Source of the DNA: Bretschneidera sinensis
Taxonomy: Eukaryota; Streptophyta; Magnoliopsida; Brassicales; Akaniaceae
Length of the DNA: 64,000 nt
NCBI GenBank assembly: GCA_023935145.1
Contig: CM043699.1
Location: forward strand, 58,606,638 to 58,670,637
Reading direction: 5' to 3'
A program made the position numbers and the translations under genes. The notes beneath the pieces were generated by a model. It had not been told where the DNA came from, made no database searches, and saw only the letters and a program-made list of their open reading frames with translations. This document shows positions 43,544 to 55,970 of this stretch, in pieces (positions within the stretch are counted from its first letter, which is position 1; each line of letters begins with the position of its first letter).

Positions 43544-44984
43544 TTAGTAAACATGCCCAACTAAGCTCTCCACCATCTGATCAATAAATGGGAATGGAAA
43601 ATGATCAGGCCTAGTGGCAGCATTCAATTTACGGTAGTCTAGACACTTTCTCCATCTTGACTGCACTCGAGTTGGAACCAACTCATCGTCTTTATTTACT
43701 ACCGTCAATTTAGCACGTTTGGGCACGACTTTAATCAGGCTCACCCACTTGCTATCAGAGATGGGATAAATGATCCCTGCCTTTAACAGCTTAATATCTT
43801 CCGCCCTCACAACCTCTTGCATAGCAGGGTTGAGCCTTCTTTGTGGCTTCCTCGATGGCTTGGCATCCTCCTCCAAATGTATCCTGTACGTCACCATCGA
43901 GGGCCTGATCCCCTGGATGTCCTCAATGGTCCAGCCTATAGCTTCCTTATGCTTTCTTAAGACATCCAATAATTTATCCTCTAGAGCATCACCCAAATCG
44001 GAAGGTATAATCACAGGCAAACTATCGGCTGAACCTAGGAACTTATACTTAATATTATCTGGTAAAGGCTTAAGTTCCTTCTTGGGGGTTTCAGGTGCGG
44101 TGGTCTCCTCCTTCTCATTGCTTTCTCGAGGATCAGACTCCAAAATGACATTTACTTCATCGAGTAACTTATCTAAGCCCAAGTCCTCTCCAAAGTGAGC
44201 AAAGCATGCCTCCAAGGGATCCTCAATACGGGATTCATCCATAGTCTCCTCTGTCCTACTACTCTCCCGAGGAGCAGACTCCACGATAGTATTTGCTTGC
44301 TCAAGTAACTTATCTAAATCCAAATCCTCTTCAAACTGAGCAAAGCATGCCTCCATAATGTCCTCAGACTTCCCTTCTTTCTTGGGCGCTTGTAGTCTCT
44401 CAGGGTAAGGCGCTTTAGGTAAAAACGACCTAGAGAGATCCTTAATAATATGAGTGGCTGTAGATGGCTCAGCATCTCTCTTCTCATTGTTGCCACTCTC
44501 TTGCCCTTGGTGCATAGCAGGGTTCTCTTCCACTTGATTGTCCACTTGTCTCCCAGACAAGTATGGGACAGTTGATTGCACTTGTTCCTGCCAATGCATT
44601 GGAGTTGAAGAATTTCCCACCGCAAACTATTCCTTTGGGTTAGGCTCAGTTTGACTGGGGAACATTCCTTCCTCTCCTTCACCCACATAACTTGCGATTT
44701 GATCAATTTGACTCTCTAGTGTGGCAATCGCTTGGGTGTTTTCTATTGTTGCACTCATCACTTCACTCATAGATTGGCTAGTCATTTTCATGAAATCATT
44801 GAGAGCGTCCTCCAATGATTGTGAAACCGACGCTGGCACTTGAATGTGAGCTTGGTAAGCGGGTGATGGTGCTGGATAAGCTGAGTGATTGTAACTTGGA
44901 ATTGGTGGAGGAAATTCGGGAGTGTATTGATTGTGAGCATGGTAAGGGGCTCCTCCCTGATTCATTGGTTGGTTCTGCTCCCAT
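43544..44984 (-). pseudogene. G3 gag C-terminal part, linker and RT start
   Basis: One reading frame from 44965 to 43544, interrupted by a single TAG (about 44627). It starts in a Pro/Tyr-rich gag tail (PPIPSYNHSAYPAPSPAYQ), then LEDALNDFMKMTSQSMSEV. An acidic linker holds a duplicated block (EACFAQFEEDLDLDKLLEQ and EACFAHFGEDLGLDKLLDE). RT follows from about 43930 (IGWTIEDIQGIRPSMVTYRI, CLDYRKLNAATRPDHFPFPF) and ends at LVGHVY, before the catalytic YxDD box. RT is therefore inactive, but the surviving ORF is long. Confidence 0.9.
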
Positions 44985-45353
44985 GAAAAATTAGAGTGGT
45001 CCCACTACCCTGGATTATATGTTTCGGAGCAAGATCCATTTGATTGCCAACAACAGTCATTGAAAGCATTCATTTGTTCCATAGGATACTCGGCACAAGC
45101 CGGCATTGATGGGAAATTCTATGCTAGATGCATGGGACTAGCACAGATGGAACAACTTTCAACATTGAAAGTGTTGGCAGCATTGAGGGACGGGCTGGTC
45201 ATTTTAATGAAATCCTTGAGGGCGTCCTCTAAAGAATGTGAAACCGGCGCTGGATTCATCCACATTTTTTTTTAATTAAATTTTTTTTTTTTATAACTAA
45301 CTAGTAGAAAAATAAAATCAATTCAGACCAAAATTTTTCACAAACAAAACAAT
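44985..45353 (-). pseudogene. G3 5' internal remnant with a partial gag duplication
   Basis: 45195-45255 repeats, with changes, the gag block at 44772-44836 (LEDAL.DF.K... on minus). The rest between this and the PBS is AT-rich without a gag start, consistent with loss of the gag N terminus. Confidence 0.6.
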
Positions 45354-45371
45354 TCCCCGGCAACGGCGCCA
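45354..45371 (-). other. G3 primer-binding site (tRNA-Asp)
   Basis: The minus strand reads TGGCGCCGTTGCCGGGGA, an exact complement of the plant tRNA-Asp 3' end, six bases from the 5' LTR. Confidence 0.93.
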
Positions 45372-45377
45372 AAAACT

Positions 45378-46586
45378 TGTTGTGAGTTTTAAATTACTCG
45401 CAAGCGCACGAGTCGTTTGCAGTATAGCGTTGTGCAAGTGCGAGGTCGAATCCACAGGGAATTGCGTTGTGAAAATATATTTTTAATCTAAACTAACTTT
45501 ATCTTAACCTAGTTCCGAATTGTGAATGATATTGCAAAAGAAATATAAACTAAGCTAAGTTGATTTAAAAACTAATAATAAAAAGCACTAAGGTTTCCGA
45601 ATCCACCCCACCGAAGTTAAGCATACATGTTCTAAAAATATAGCCTATCAAAACATTCAATGAATCCAACTATAAGACAAAAAACAAAGAATATCCCAAC
45701 TAAACCAAAAGCACCCGATGTATCCGCTCTTAACAAATCACAAAGGGAATCCAATTTAATCGAAAAGCATTCAATGTATCCATCAGATGAAACACAAAGA
45801 AAATCCAACAGACAATTTAAACTCAATCAATTATAAGATTAACTCAAATAATTGACAGAACATTTATACTAAAAATTGTCAGATTTGTACAAGCAAATCT
45901 GAACTACTACGCCAAACAACGGCGGGGCTTCATCTTCAACCTTAGCTGAAGAGTCTAGCCACTCATAACAATAAAACTATAATAAAAAGTGCTAAACATT
46001 TAAACTAAAACAACTGAATATAAAGAAATAAATAAACAACTTTACAAGGGAGAAATTCCACTTGCTGACGGGCGGCGCTTCCCCTCGTGGTAGCAATGCC
46101 TTCGAGATCCACCAGAATGCTGATGGACGTCCACCGGTAAACACCAAAGTGGCTCAGGAATTGTACACTGAATTATGAAGTCAGGTGGTGTTTATATAGG
46201 GGGAGACCCGGAGCAATGTGGCTTGCAGAAACGATGTGGGATACTGCCCGTGTGCGCTCGATCGCAGTATGTTGCGATCGATCGCAAGTGCGCTCGATCG
46301 CGTGTCTGGTGCGCTCGAGTGTAGGTGTGATGCACTGCAAACATTTCGATGTGGGATTGATGACCTTGCGCTCGTTCGTAGGCAGGTGCGCTCGATCGCA
46401 TATCTCGTGCGATCGATCGCAATGTCTCCAGAAGCTTCAAATCTCTTGAAATGCTTCATTTTCTCCACAAAGCTGTAAAAACACACAAAACACAAGAAAA
46501 ACGTAAAATAAAGTAAAATACTACTAACTAAGAGCATAAAAAATGTAAGTTAACGGTCTAAAATATGCAATATTTAAGACTCATCA
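45378..46586 (-). repeat. G3 5' LTR
   Basis: 1209 bp. It has one word fewer than the 3' LTR (16 bases absent at the position of 42071-42086). TATATAGGGGG lies at about 46192. Confidence 0.93.
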
Positions 46587-46591
46587 CTTCC
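46587..46591. other. Target duplication of G3, right copy
   Basis: CTTCC, identical to 41053-41057. Confidence 0.9.
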
Positions 46592-48220
46592 CTAAGAAAC
46601 AACCCCTCCACCAAAGGTAAAGATCCATCCGGTAGTGGAGTTATTATCACCAACAATGGTAATTCAACTCGCATCAGTGTATCCTTCCAATACAGCCGGA
46701 TAATCATTGTAGAACAACCCCAAATCTATGGTTCTCTTAAGATAACCAAAGATCCTGTCAATGACTTTCCAGTGTTCTATACTAGGATTACTAGTATATC
46801 TACTCAATTTACAGACAGCAAATGTAATGTCAGGTCTAGTGTAATGCATAGAATACATTAAGGAACCAATAGCACTAGCATGCTCAAGTTGTACTACTGA
46901 TCTACCAATATTATTTATTAATTTAACACTTCTATCGAAAGGAGTATTTGACTCTTTGATATTAAGGTGTTGAAATTTATTAAGAACCTTTTCAATGTAA
47001 TGAGACTGACTCAAAGCATAAACCCTACTATGCTTTTAAACCTTAATACCTAGTATGGTATCTACTTCACCCAAATCCTTCATTTTAAAACTAGAAGTTA
47101 AACACTTCTTAGTTTCATTAACACCAAGCATGTTTGTTCCAATTATTAATATGTCATCAACAAATAAGCAAATTAAGACTTCATGTTCTTTAGAAAACTT
47201 TAAATAGATACACTTATCAACATCATTATGTATAAAACCAAGAGATAAAATTATATAATAAAAATTTTCATGCCATTGTTTATATGCTTGTTTAAAATCA
47301 TATAATGATTTAATTAACTTACATATTTTCTTCTCATTTCTAAGAAGAACAAAAACTTCTAGCTATTCCATATAGACTTCTTCTATTTAAGTCCCCATTT
47401 AAGAAAGCAGTTTTAACATCCATTTCGTGAATATGCAAATGATGTATGGATGCAAATACAATACGAATTCTAATAGATGTAATGCGTGCAGCAAGTGCAT
47501 ATGTATCAAAATAATCAATTCCTTTTTTTTTTCTAAACCCTTTAGCTGCTAATCTAGCCTTGAAAGCTAGAATAGAGCCATAGGTATTATATTTTCTTCT
47601 AAAGACCCACTCACATCCAATGGGTTTTGACTTATTGGGTAGATCTACTAACTCCTAAGTGTTGTTACCAATTATTGAGTATATTTCATCATTAACAGCT
47701 TCTCTTCAAAATGAAGCGTCTCTTGATGACGTAGCCTCACTAAAAATTTTAGGATCATCTTCTAGATTTAGCACCATAGGAATATGATTAAGAATAGAAT
47801 TATTTCTATTTCATTCAACCAAAAATACTATGACTTGAAAAGAAATAAAATCTGGACATAAATCCTTCTCTTTCTTTGCTCTAGTGCTTCTTCTAGGTTC
47901 AGATTGGTCTTTAGGTAAGTTAGTAATTATCTTTTGAGTTTTTATACTCATATTGGTACTAGACAAAGGAACTTGACTATTTTCATCCATATTCACAAAA
48001 TCAATAGAAAATTTATTCTCAAAAAATTCTACATCATGAGATTATACAATAGAATTAGAATCTAAGTCTAGGAGCCTATAAACCTTACTATTTTCATCAT
48101 ATCCCACAAATACACTTCTAATAACTCTAGGTCCTAACTTAGTTCTTTCAGGATCTGGAACTTTATAGTACACTAGGCACCCCCCACTTTTAGACAATCT
48201 AAATTTAGTTTTCTTCATTT
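46592..48220 (-). pseudogene. C5 integrase end, linker, reverse transcriptase and RNase H start
   Basis: Linker with RRSTRAKKEKDLCPDF (47996-47811). RT pieces: GCEWVFRRKYN (about 47600), HEMDVKTAFLNGDL (47400), KSLYDFKQAYKQW (47270), LICLFVDDILIIG (47150; FVDD box intact), SQSHYIEKVLNKF (47010), YTRPDITFAVCKLSRY and EGYTDAS (46670). Frameshifts and stops interrupt it. Unlike C1, C3 and C4, the RT middle is present. Confidence 0.85.
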
Positions 48221-48976
48221 CTATAACTCATATGGACTAACATTATTTTTCTTAGAAATTATTCTATTATGTATGTAGCAAGCTGTGAGCAATGCTTCAC
48301 CCCACAAACTAATAGGTAACTTAGCATTCATTAGCATACAATTCACCATATCAACTAATGATCTATTCTTTCTCTCGACGAAGCCATTTTGTTGTGGTGT
48401 ATAAGGTGTTGTTATTTGATGAATAATATCATGTTGTTCACAAAAATCAGGCATAAAGTATCCTCTATCTCTATCTAATCTAAGAATTTTAATTTTCTTT
48501 TCTAATTGATTTTCAAGTTCAACTTTAAACTTCTTAAGCATATCAAAAGCTTCATCTTTTGTTCTTAATATTGATGCATACATATATCTACTAAAATCAT
48601 CAACAAAAGTAATAAAGTATCTTTTACCACCATGAGTAAGCATACCATTTAACTCACAAATATTAGAATGTATTAATTCTAAAATTTTAGAATCTCTTTT
48701 AACATTATGAAAATGTTTTTTCACTAATTTAGACTTAGCACAAATTTCACATTTTTCAACAATACTGTTGAAATCAATCAAATTTAATCTTTTCATATTA
48801 TTTAAAGTACAATAATTTAAATGAGCCAAATGTCCATGCCAAATAGATAACTTAACAGTAGAAGCATAAGGTATAATATTATTATCAATGATACATAACT
48901 TGTACATTCCATCAGAGGAGTACCCTTTTCCCACAAACATGTCATTCTTCGACAAGATAACCTTGTCGAATTCAAA
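48221..48976 (-). pseudogene. C5 GAG-pre-integrase and integrase
   Basis: Open for 244 codons (48955-48221): MFVGKGYSSDGMYKL, WHGHLAHLNY, CEICAKSKLVKKHF, ELIHSNICELNGML (Asn where the first catalytic Asp is expected), FITFVDDFSRYMY, LRLDRDRGYF (second Asp), PYTPQQNGFVERKNRSLV (Glu). It ends KNNVSPYEL. The solo LTR cuts the sequence just upstream. Confidence 0.88.
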
Positions 48977-48981
48977 TGCTA

Positions 48982-49791
48982 TGTTGGCATTTTGTTCGAG
49001 GTTTAAACAAGATGATGGAAAATAAATTCAGCAAGTCAGCACCAGGTCAGGCCGTAGCGCCCAACGAGGAGGAGTGTAAGGAAGAGGGGTAGGCCGCGGT
49101 GCAGCCTCCCCCAGGCCGTAGCACACCTTGTTCCAGGCCGCACCTTCAAGGCACACATGGTCCTTTTGGTTCAGCCTTTTGTTAGGTGTGTGAGACATAT
49201 TTAAAATGCACAGCTTTACTAAGGATTGATGAAGGGCTATAGATGATTAGTCCTCAAGATCTAAGGGTGGATATTGACCCTTAACATTTGTCAAGAAGTT
49301 GGTGCACTATATAAAGGGTCACCTAGCTTTAATCTAAGATGCAATGTGAAAACTTGTGATTGAAAAGGAGATCAATTGTAAGAGTGCGAAGACATAAAAC
49401 AAGAGAGACTCGTTTGTAAGGCTGGTTGCTTAGAAGAGAGAGAGAGTAGAATAGAAAGGGGATTCAAGGGCTTGTAAGGGGAATTTTCTTGGGAAAATTC
49501 CAGGGTTAGTTCTTATCACTTTCTGTTTCTTTTTCTTCTTTGTTCCTTCAAGAACTTGTGGATTCTTTAAGAGGTGTTGTTGATTGTAAAGAACTTCATT
49601 CATAAGATAGTGCAGAGAGCTTAGAGGAGCTCACGGGGATGTAGGCATATTGCCGAACCTCGATAACAAATTTCTTGTGTTATTTTCTTTCTTGCTTTGA
49701 TTGGTTGTTATCTATTTTCTTTATAAGTCATTCTAGACTTGGGTGTTTGGAAGATCACCTCCTGGGCATCATCCAAGGTGGTTCCCCAATA
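48982..49791 (+). repeat. Solo copia LTR in C5
   Basis: TGTTGGCATTTTG...TTCCCCAATA, 810 bp, with a perfect TGCTA target duplication (48977-48981 and 49792-49796). Words GGCCGTAGCGCC/GGCCGCGGTGC lie at 49049-49145 and TATATAAAGGG near 49310. Confidence 0.93.
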
Positions 49792-49796
49792 TGCTA

Positions 49797-50203
49797 CCTA
49801 AAATCCTTTTTTATAAAGTAAGTCAACAGACATAAGGTTCTTCCTAAGGTTGGGTACACATAAAACATTAATAGGGGTTAACAATTTTTCAGATATGAAA
49901 TCGATTTCAACAATTCCTTTGCCAGTGATTTGGACACGCTCACCGTTTTCCATTTGTATTTCACCAATCATTTCTTCAAATTTCTTAAAGAAGAACTTTT
50001 CTTTACATACATGAACTATTGGTACATGAGGCATATCTGATCCAACACATAATAAATCTTCAACGCAATCAGTAGGAAAATCATCTTCTCTTGCCAATGA
50101 GCAAAATTGTTGTCATCGAATCGATCAAGCTTCACCACGTTTTGATTCACCACTCTGATAGACTCTGAATCAATCTTTTTAGTAGGTATTAAAGCCTTGA
50201 AAT
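49797..50203 (-). pseudogene. C5 gag start joined to a truncated protease region
   Basis: The minus strand from about 50145 reads VVKLDRFDDNNFAHWQEK and LLIALKIYYVLDQ, the start of copia gag. It is then joined, in another frame, to HVCKEKFFFKKFEEMI and ENGERVQITGKGIVEIDF, which normally follow the protease active site. Most of gag, the zinc knuckle and the protease Asp are gone. A PBS next to the LTR is not recognised. TATCAGAG occurs about 40 bases away (50152-50159). Confidence 0.8.
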
Positions 50204-50828
50204 TGTTAGGAAAAATGTAGATTCAAAGTTTTAGAAGTATAGAAAATTGGTGACTTTGAGACGTGTATTACGCTGTATTTAAGGCTTTATTTGTCCCCAC
50301 TTGATTGCTCTGGGTTCTAACAAATATTCCTCCAGTATAATCAAAGTCTCTAAGAATCTCTAAGAGAAAAATAAGATGTTCTTCTTTGAGTTTTCTTTTG
50401 AAACAAAGAAGAAAAGTTGTTGTATTTTTTATCAGAGAGAAAATAGAAGAAGAATTCTGAAAAATCATAAAAGAAAGTAAAAGTAAAGTAGTTTATTTTG
50501 GAAGTTATTAGAAGTATTTATAGATTTAATTTTAAACTTCCAATAGTCTAAAAATAAAGAGTAATCATTTAAAAATGGAGCTCTTTAAAGGAAAGACATG
50601 ACTTTCTGAAAACTTATAGCTGTTGGAATTCAAATTCAAAATTTTTGAACATTTAGTCGACTAAATTTTTTATTCAGTCGACTAAATCAACATTTAAAAC
50701 TAAAAAGTATGAAGTGTCAAGTATTCAGTTGACTGGAAAAATGGACAATAACTCTTTGTCCTTCATTTAATCGACTGAATCAATCATTTAATCAACTAAA
50801 TCTTATTTTTCCAACAAAACTTCCAACA
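50204..50828 (-). repeat. C5 5' LTR
   Basis: 625 bp, TGTTAGGAAAAATG...CTTCCAACA, followed by GTGGG. Confidence 0.92.
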
Positions 50829-50833
50829 GTGGG

Positions 50834-51106
50834 GTTGTTGGCTGCGCAATTGTGGTGGTTCTGAGTTAGGGTGGTTAGTGCGGTGGAGCCGTGGATTGAG
50901 ATGGGTTTTTATAATTGGTGGTGCATAGTGAGAGACCTCGTGAGGTCCGTCTGTAGTTGAGGCTGAGATGTAAGAAAGAGAGTTTTTTTTACTCCCTTCT
51001 TTTTTTCTTCCTTCTCTTTCTTTCTTACACTCTCTCGATTGTTCTAGTATTTGAAGGCTATAAAGACTTATAAGTCCATCTTAAGATAGGAGATATATAT
51101 ATATAT
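50834..51106. other. Unassigned sequence, continuation of 39127-39474
   Basis: G-rich then T/C-rich, no ORF. It ends in the (TA)n tract holding G4. Confidence 0.5.
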
Positions 51107-51111
51107 ATATA

Positions 51112-52417
51112 TGATTATACCCAAAACATAATGCGGTAGTTGTAGCACAGCTTTGGGGTGTCGATTCCACAAGGAAACAAGTTAACTACAAGAGAAGGCG
51201 TGAACCTTAACACAAACGATAAAGATTAAGTGAGAGAATAAAGTGTTGTGTGAAAATTGTGTAGATAGATTATGTTGGAGAACAAGGTTCCAGGAATCCT
51301 CCCTAGGTTCGTTGCCTTATTTAGATCTTGATTCAGTTGTTTTTATCTCGATTTCAAGTTTCACATCCCAAACAAGCAATCGACAAATACTCAATTAAAG
51401 CACATATATAAACCCTAATGTAATTGTTATGAAATACTCTTTGCTTTCAAGCACACATGACCTAACTTATAGATTATCAAGAAACAACAATATATCATAA
51501 GGACAATATTGCAGTAATGGATAAATCTATAAGAGAGATCTGCCGAACTCAATCACACCTCAACAACATCACATAAGAAGAGCATGACTAAACTTATATG
51601 GGGGAGAAAGATGCAATCACCGGATTTAAGGGGAAATCTTCTAATTAGATTAAAAAATAAATCATTACAATGTTTAATGATAATAAATCCAAACTATAAT
51701 GAATCAAGACCCCGCCTCCAGCCTCTCAAAAAAATGTTTTGAATAATCATAATATCAAACCCTAAGTGGTCTATTTATAATACACAAGGTCCAAGGGTGT
51801 TTTAGGGTTTAAAAAGTCATTAAAATCCTAAAAAGGTCAAAGCTCGGAGAAGAAAAATGTGTGCGCGCTGCAATGCTCCTTTATGGGCACTGCGGTGCTA
51901 CCTGGTGGTTCAAGATGTGTAGGATCTGGGCATTGCGGTTCTGGATGAGGAGCACCGTGGTGCTGGCTGGTGCTGTTCTAGAGGCCTGAACTTTGTCTGC
52001 TAAAACTGCCATAACTTTCTCTAGGAAAATCATTTTGACGAGCCGTAAATTCTTTAGAAAATAGACTTCCGGATCTTTCTAAGCATATATGGCTCATCTC
52101 CTGATTCTTCTTGTATCAATATAGTTTAATTTGCAAAGATGATTGATCTATACGGGCAATTCTGGAAATTTAGTGAAACTCCTTTCCAAGTGCTTGTGAA
52201 CCTTCACTCCGGTGTTCATCGAGTCATTGTGATTCAAGCAATGATAGCTTTTCCATCTCTTTTGAACTTAAAGTACCTGAAAATGCATTGAAATAGATCA
52301 ATGATCCAAGAATGACACTTTAGAGTTGTTAAGGTATAAAAGTGCAATTCAAACGTAGATCAACCATAAAATGCTAACAATTAAGTACTGTAAAGATGCA
52401 TTTTATGACTCTCATCA
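51112..52417 (-). repeat. G4 3' LTR
   Basis: 1306 bp, TGATTATACCC...GACTCTCATCA on the plus strand. It has lost about 95 bases near 51709 that the 5' LTR keeps (56566-56690). GCACTGCGGTGCT-type words lie at 51865-51970; the minus-strand TATA box (CTATTTATAATAC on plus) is at about 51768. Confidence 0.9.
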
Positions 52418-54017
52418 TAACCCCTAACTAGCTTATTACTAGTCCCTAGCAATTCAAGTGAAAATAAGAGATGAATTCTATGGTGGGAATCAAAACAAAG
52501 TAAAACAATGTTAGTGTTAAACCAAGAGTAATTCACTTTTGTCTCAAAAATCGCACATAACCCAAGGCATATAGAATCATTAAATTTCACCCAAGTCCAA
52601 AAGTAATCTAAAAATCAGTCTTAAAATCGTTATTGACTCTTAACATCCATCTTACCACAATCCATTAATCCAAACACACCGATGATTTTATGCATGACAT
52701 TCATGAATACAAGTATTGGCTTCTAAAATATATTAAATTGCGTGACATCAATCACAAAAACAAGCTCCATAGGCTTATTTTTCAAATCACTCTCCACTAT
52801 TGTAGAAAAATCACACCACCTTGGATCAATAGGTCTTTAATAAGCCTGTAATGTTAAGCTAACATAAAGGTTAAGAAAGAACGGAAAGGATTTAACAAGT
52901 AAAAGAACTAAACATAACCACTTTAAGCACTAGATAACCTTACTTCAACACCCAACTCTTTCAAACATTTTTATAAGAGCTTTTCTCTTAATAAGCCACC
53001 ACTTTCCTTCTCTTTTCTTTTTTCTTTGCCATATTTCATTCTTTTTCTTTTGTATTTTGGCATAAGACCGTTTACCTCATTTTTCATTATTTTCTTTTAT
53101 TTTCCACAACCCCCAACTTATCTCCTTTAATGTACTTGGGTTATGGTGGTAATATACTTTTGCATATTTCCATCCTTACTCCTCTTGAGTGCTTTCTCAA
53201 CAAGTGTGTATAACTAAGTTCTTTCAAAAGGAAGGTAAGGATAAAATATTTTTAGGCTCATAAGGGTACATAAATGGGTTTTCGAAAGAAACAAGGCTCA
53301 ATTTTTTTTTTTCTTTTCAAGAAAAAGGCTCAAACAGGTGACTAGTGATAGATATAGCAAGGATAAGTTTGAAAGGCTCAAACAGTTCAAAAATGGCCTA
53401 TATCATATCCTAAGTAGTGTACATTCTAGGAATTTGCCTCAAGTGATTATCAAATAAGTTCTAGAACTTGTCGAGACCGCAAAAGTATTCACAAAGCAAT
53501 TACACATAAAACTTCTTTAGATGTTTTAGACCAATCATACAATCTTACCGCAAACTATAGTCTCAAACCAAATGAAGATTGACACTTAAATTATTCTCAA
53601 ACCGAAGCAAGATTTAACTTCTTCTAAATACTATATGCTATCTCAATTAAGCTCATATCATTGTCATGTGAATTAACTCTAAGACTAACACAAAACATGC
53701 TGAAAACAAGCAAACAAACAAAAAAGGAAAAATGATACCAAGCAGTTCAATGAAAAACATAAAAAATAGGAATATGTTTCCTCCACCCCCAACTTAAAAT
53801 AAGTATTGTCCTCAATGTAAAAGCAAAAGTTAAGGAAACTCCCTTTGTAGCCAAAAGTGCACAGAAGCTGAAAATTGTGCTCCACCATTTGAACAACTTC
53901 GTATTTTTGTCCCTGACAAAGAAATACGAAATTAAAATTGGAAAACAGAAAAATAATAATAATAAACAAGAAAAAGAAGTATGAAAAACAGTGAAAAATA
54001 AAAGGATATGTTGTTGG
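52418..54017 (-). other. G4 PPT and noncoding 3' internal region
   Basis: The minus-strand PPT CTAGTTAGGGGTTA adjoins the LTR. It contains the ~34 bases missing from the G1 array pieces (about 52745-52790) and the purine tract (minus strand of about 52995-53110). No coding signal; a 94-codon ORF at 53685-53969 looks like chance. Confidence 0.7.
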
Positions 54018-55774
54018 TTATCTCCCGTGAGCGCTAAATTTTACATCTTCAGCCTGACACTCATATTCCCTCCTAGACAAACATAGGTTGAATGCAACAG
54101 CCACTGCTTCATTGCCAAATTCGGTGTTTGTATGCTTTGGAGAGGCCTCAAGGATGTCATCAGTAACATTCATAAATTTTGGCTTGATATATACTCTTGT
54201 GAAGCGATGGGTGGGGGTGGACTCCAATGGATTAAGGTGCTGGACCTTTTCCATGAATGAGTCAATCATGTATGCTTGGTGGCTTTCGTCCACATCCTCT
54301 GATTTTTTCGTTGTTGGGATGTGTAATAACTTACCACTTAGTGTCTCAATGGCATTCACCTCTTTGAAATTCTGTTGCGCTAGGTTTTGACAATGGGATG
54401 TGGACTGAGCTTGAGAAGGGAACTTACCTTGCTCAGTCACACTCAAGTAGCTCATCAACTTGGACACTTGGCTCTTTATCTCTTTTTTTCTTCAATAGCC
54501 TGCATAATTAAAGATTCAAGTCTTTGATTAGTCTTACCCTGTGCCTCAATAAAAGTATGTAAAGTGTCTTCTAAAGAACTCCTAGAAGGTGCAGGTGCAA
54601 GATATGGTGCAGGATATGATCTAGGGGGTTGTGTAGGCGACTGGTTTTCAGATTTCTAACTGAGATTGGGGTGATTCCGCCACTCCGGATTATAGGTATC
54701 AGATAAAGGTGAAAGAGGCTTCTTGCACATACCTAAAGCATTACATTGTTCCTTATACATCCCTCTCATCTCTGCAAATGTGAGACACTCTTGGCCAAGA
54801 TGATCTACCCCGCCACACACAAAACATGGTTCAAACGACCTTGCATGATTAGCTACGTGTGTTTGCTGTAAGCCCTTAGTCTTTAACGCATCTAGTTCCC
54901 TAGTGAGCATCTCGACCTTAGCCTTTAGGTTATCCTCTTCCCTAAGATGGTAAATTCCACCACCATTTGGGTTCCCTATAGGTCGTGACTTGTTTGTGCT
55001 TTCAATAGCACTAGGTCCAGTCCAAGTATGAGCTTTTTTAGCAAGCTCATTGAGGTATTTTATGGCCTCATCAGGATCTTTTTCTAAAAACTGACCATTA
55101 TACATCATCTCTACAAATTGGCGTTCCCTATATGTAAGTCCCTCATAAAAATAGCTCACTAAACGCTAATTCTCATACCCATGGTGAGGGTACATACTCA
55201 ACAACTCCTTAAATCTCTCCTAAGACTAATATAAAGTCTCATTATCCTTTTGTGCAAAGGTGGAGATTTGCCTTTTTAGAGCATTGATCTTATGTTGGGG
55301 GAAGTATTTATTAAAAAAAATCTGAGTCATCTCAGTCCACGGCCTAATAGATTGTGGTCTCAGTGAGTATAGCCAACTCTTAGCTCTATCCTTTAAAGCG
55401 AAAGTAAAGAACTTAAGTCTCACAGTGTCAGTAGTTGCATCTTGACTATGAAAAGTCGCAACTACTTCCTCAAACTCTCTAATGTGCACATATGGTTTTT
55501 CACTTTCCAAGCCATGAAATGTAGGGAGTAATTATATCATCCCTGTTTTAAAATCTAAATGGTGAGTATTGGCTGGAAACATGATGCATGATGGTGTGGT
55601 TGTTCATGTAGGGTGGAGATAATCCTGAAGGGTCCTAGGGGGTTGATCTTCATGTTTACTCATCTCTTCGGGACTAGATGGGTTGTCAAATAAAGGATTT
55701 AGAAAAGAATTTAATTCTCACTCTAACACAGGCCTACAAGTAAATCTACCCAAAGTGTCTCTATATCGGGGCAT
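54018..55774 (-). pseudogene. G4 gag
   Basis: Start MPRYRDTLGRF at 55774, a stop about 18 codons later (GAG TGA). Capsid-like part 55510-55226 (FALKDRAKSWLYSLRP, QIFFNKYFPQHK), then stops at a CAG and a TGG codon. 55159-54656 holds LTYRERQFVEMMYNG, the zinc knuckle CFVCGGVDHLGQEC and a coiled-coil-like REEDNLKAKVEMLTRELDAL. The tail is 54467-54018. Capsid and RNA-binding roles are inferred from the family. Confidence 0.85.
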
Positions 55775-55947
55775 GCAAGATCACAAAATAATATAAAAAG
55801 AAAGAATAAAATAAAATAAAATTAATGCAGCAAGCTAAAAGAAGGAACAAAGTTACCACCTTTATAGCTGCTAAAAAGAAAAACTATTTACAATTCTTCT
55901 ACCGTCATGTCTCAAGGTTGACAATCTTCCTTGTGCTTAAGCGCACT

Positions 55948-55965
55948 TCCCCGACAACGGCGCCA
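55948..55965 (-). other. G4 primer-binding site (tRNA-Asp)
   Basis: The minus strand reads TGGCGCCGTTGTCGGGGA, one mismatch to the tRNA-Asp complement, five bases from the LTR. Confidence 0.9.
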
Positions 55966-55970
55966 AAATT

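Larger units (their letters stand above)
41058..46586 (-). mobile_element. G3: Athila-like Ty3/gypsy deletion derivative
   Basis: 5.5 kb with LTRs of 1225 and 1209 bp, a perfect CTTCC target duplication, a tRNA-Asp PBS and a PPT. The internal 3.1 kb holds only the gag C-terminal part, a linker and the first part of RT. The gag N terminus, protease, most of RT, RNase H and integrase are missing. By eye the LTRs differ by about 2 per cent plus one 16-bp indel, so it is among the younger insertions here. Confidence 0.92.
39480..50828 (-). mobile_element. C5: Ty1/copia, host of two later insertions
   Basis: LTRs 39480-40095 and 50204-50828 are flanked by a perfect GTGGG target duplication (39475-39479 and 50829-50833). 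Minus-strand order: gag start, truncated protease region, integrase, RT, RNase H, PPT. Gag and protease are mostly deleted. G3 is inserted between RT and RNase H, and a solo LTR in the GAG-pre-integrase region. Its LTR is unlike those of C1-C4 and has no CG-rich word array. Confidence 0.92.

Noticed and set aside
50152..50159. TATCAGAG as the C5 primer-binding site
   Set aside because: It lies about 40 bases from the LTR end instead of next to it and matches only the core.
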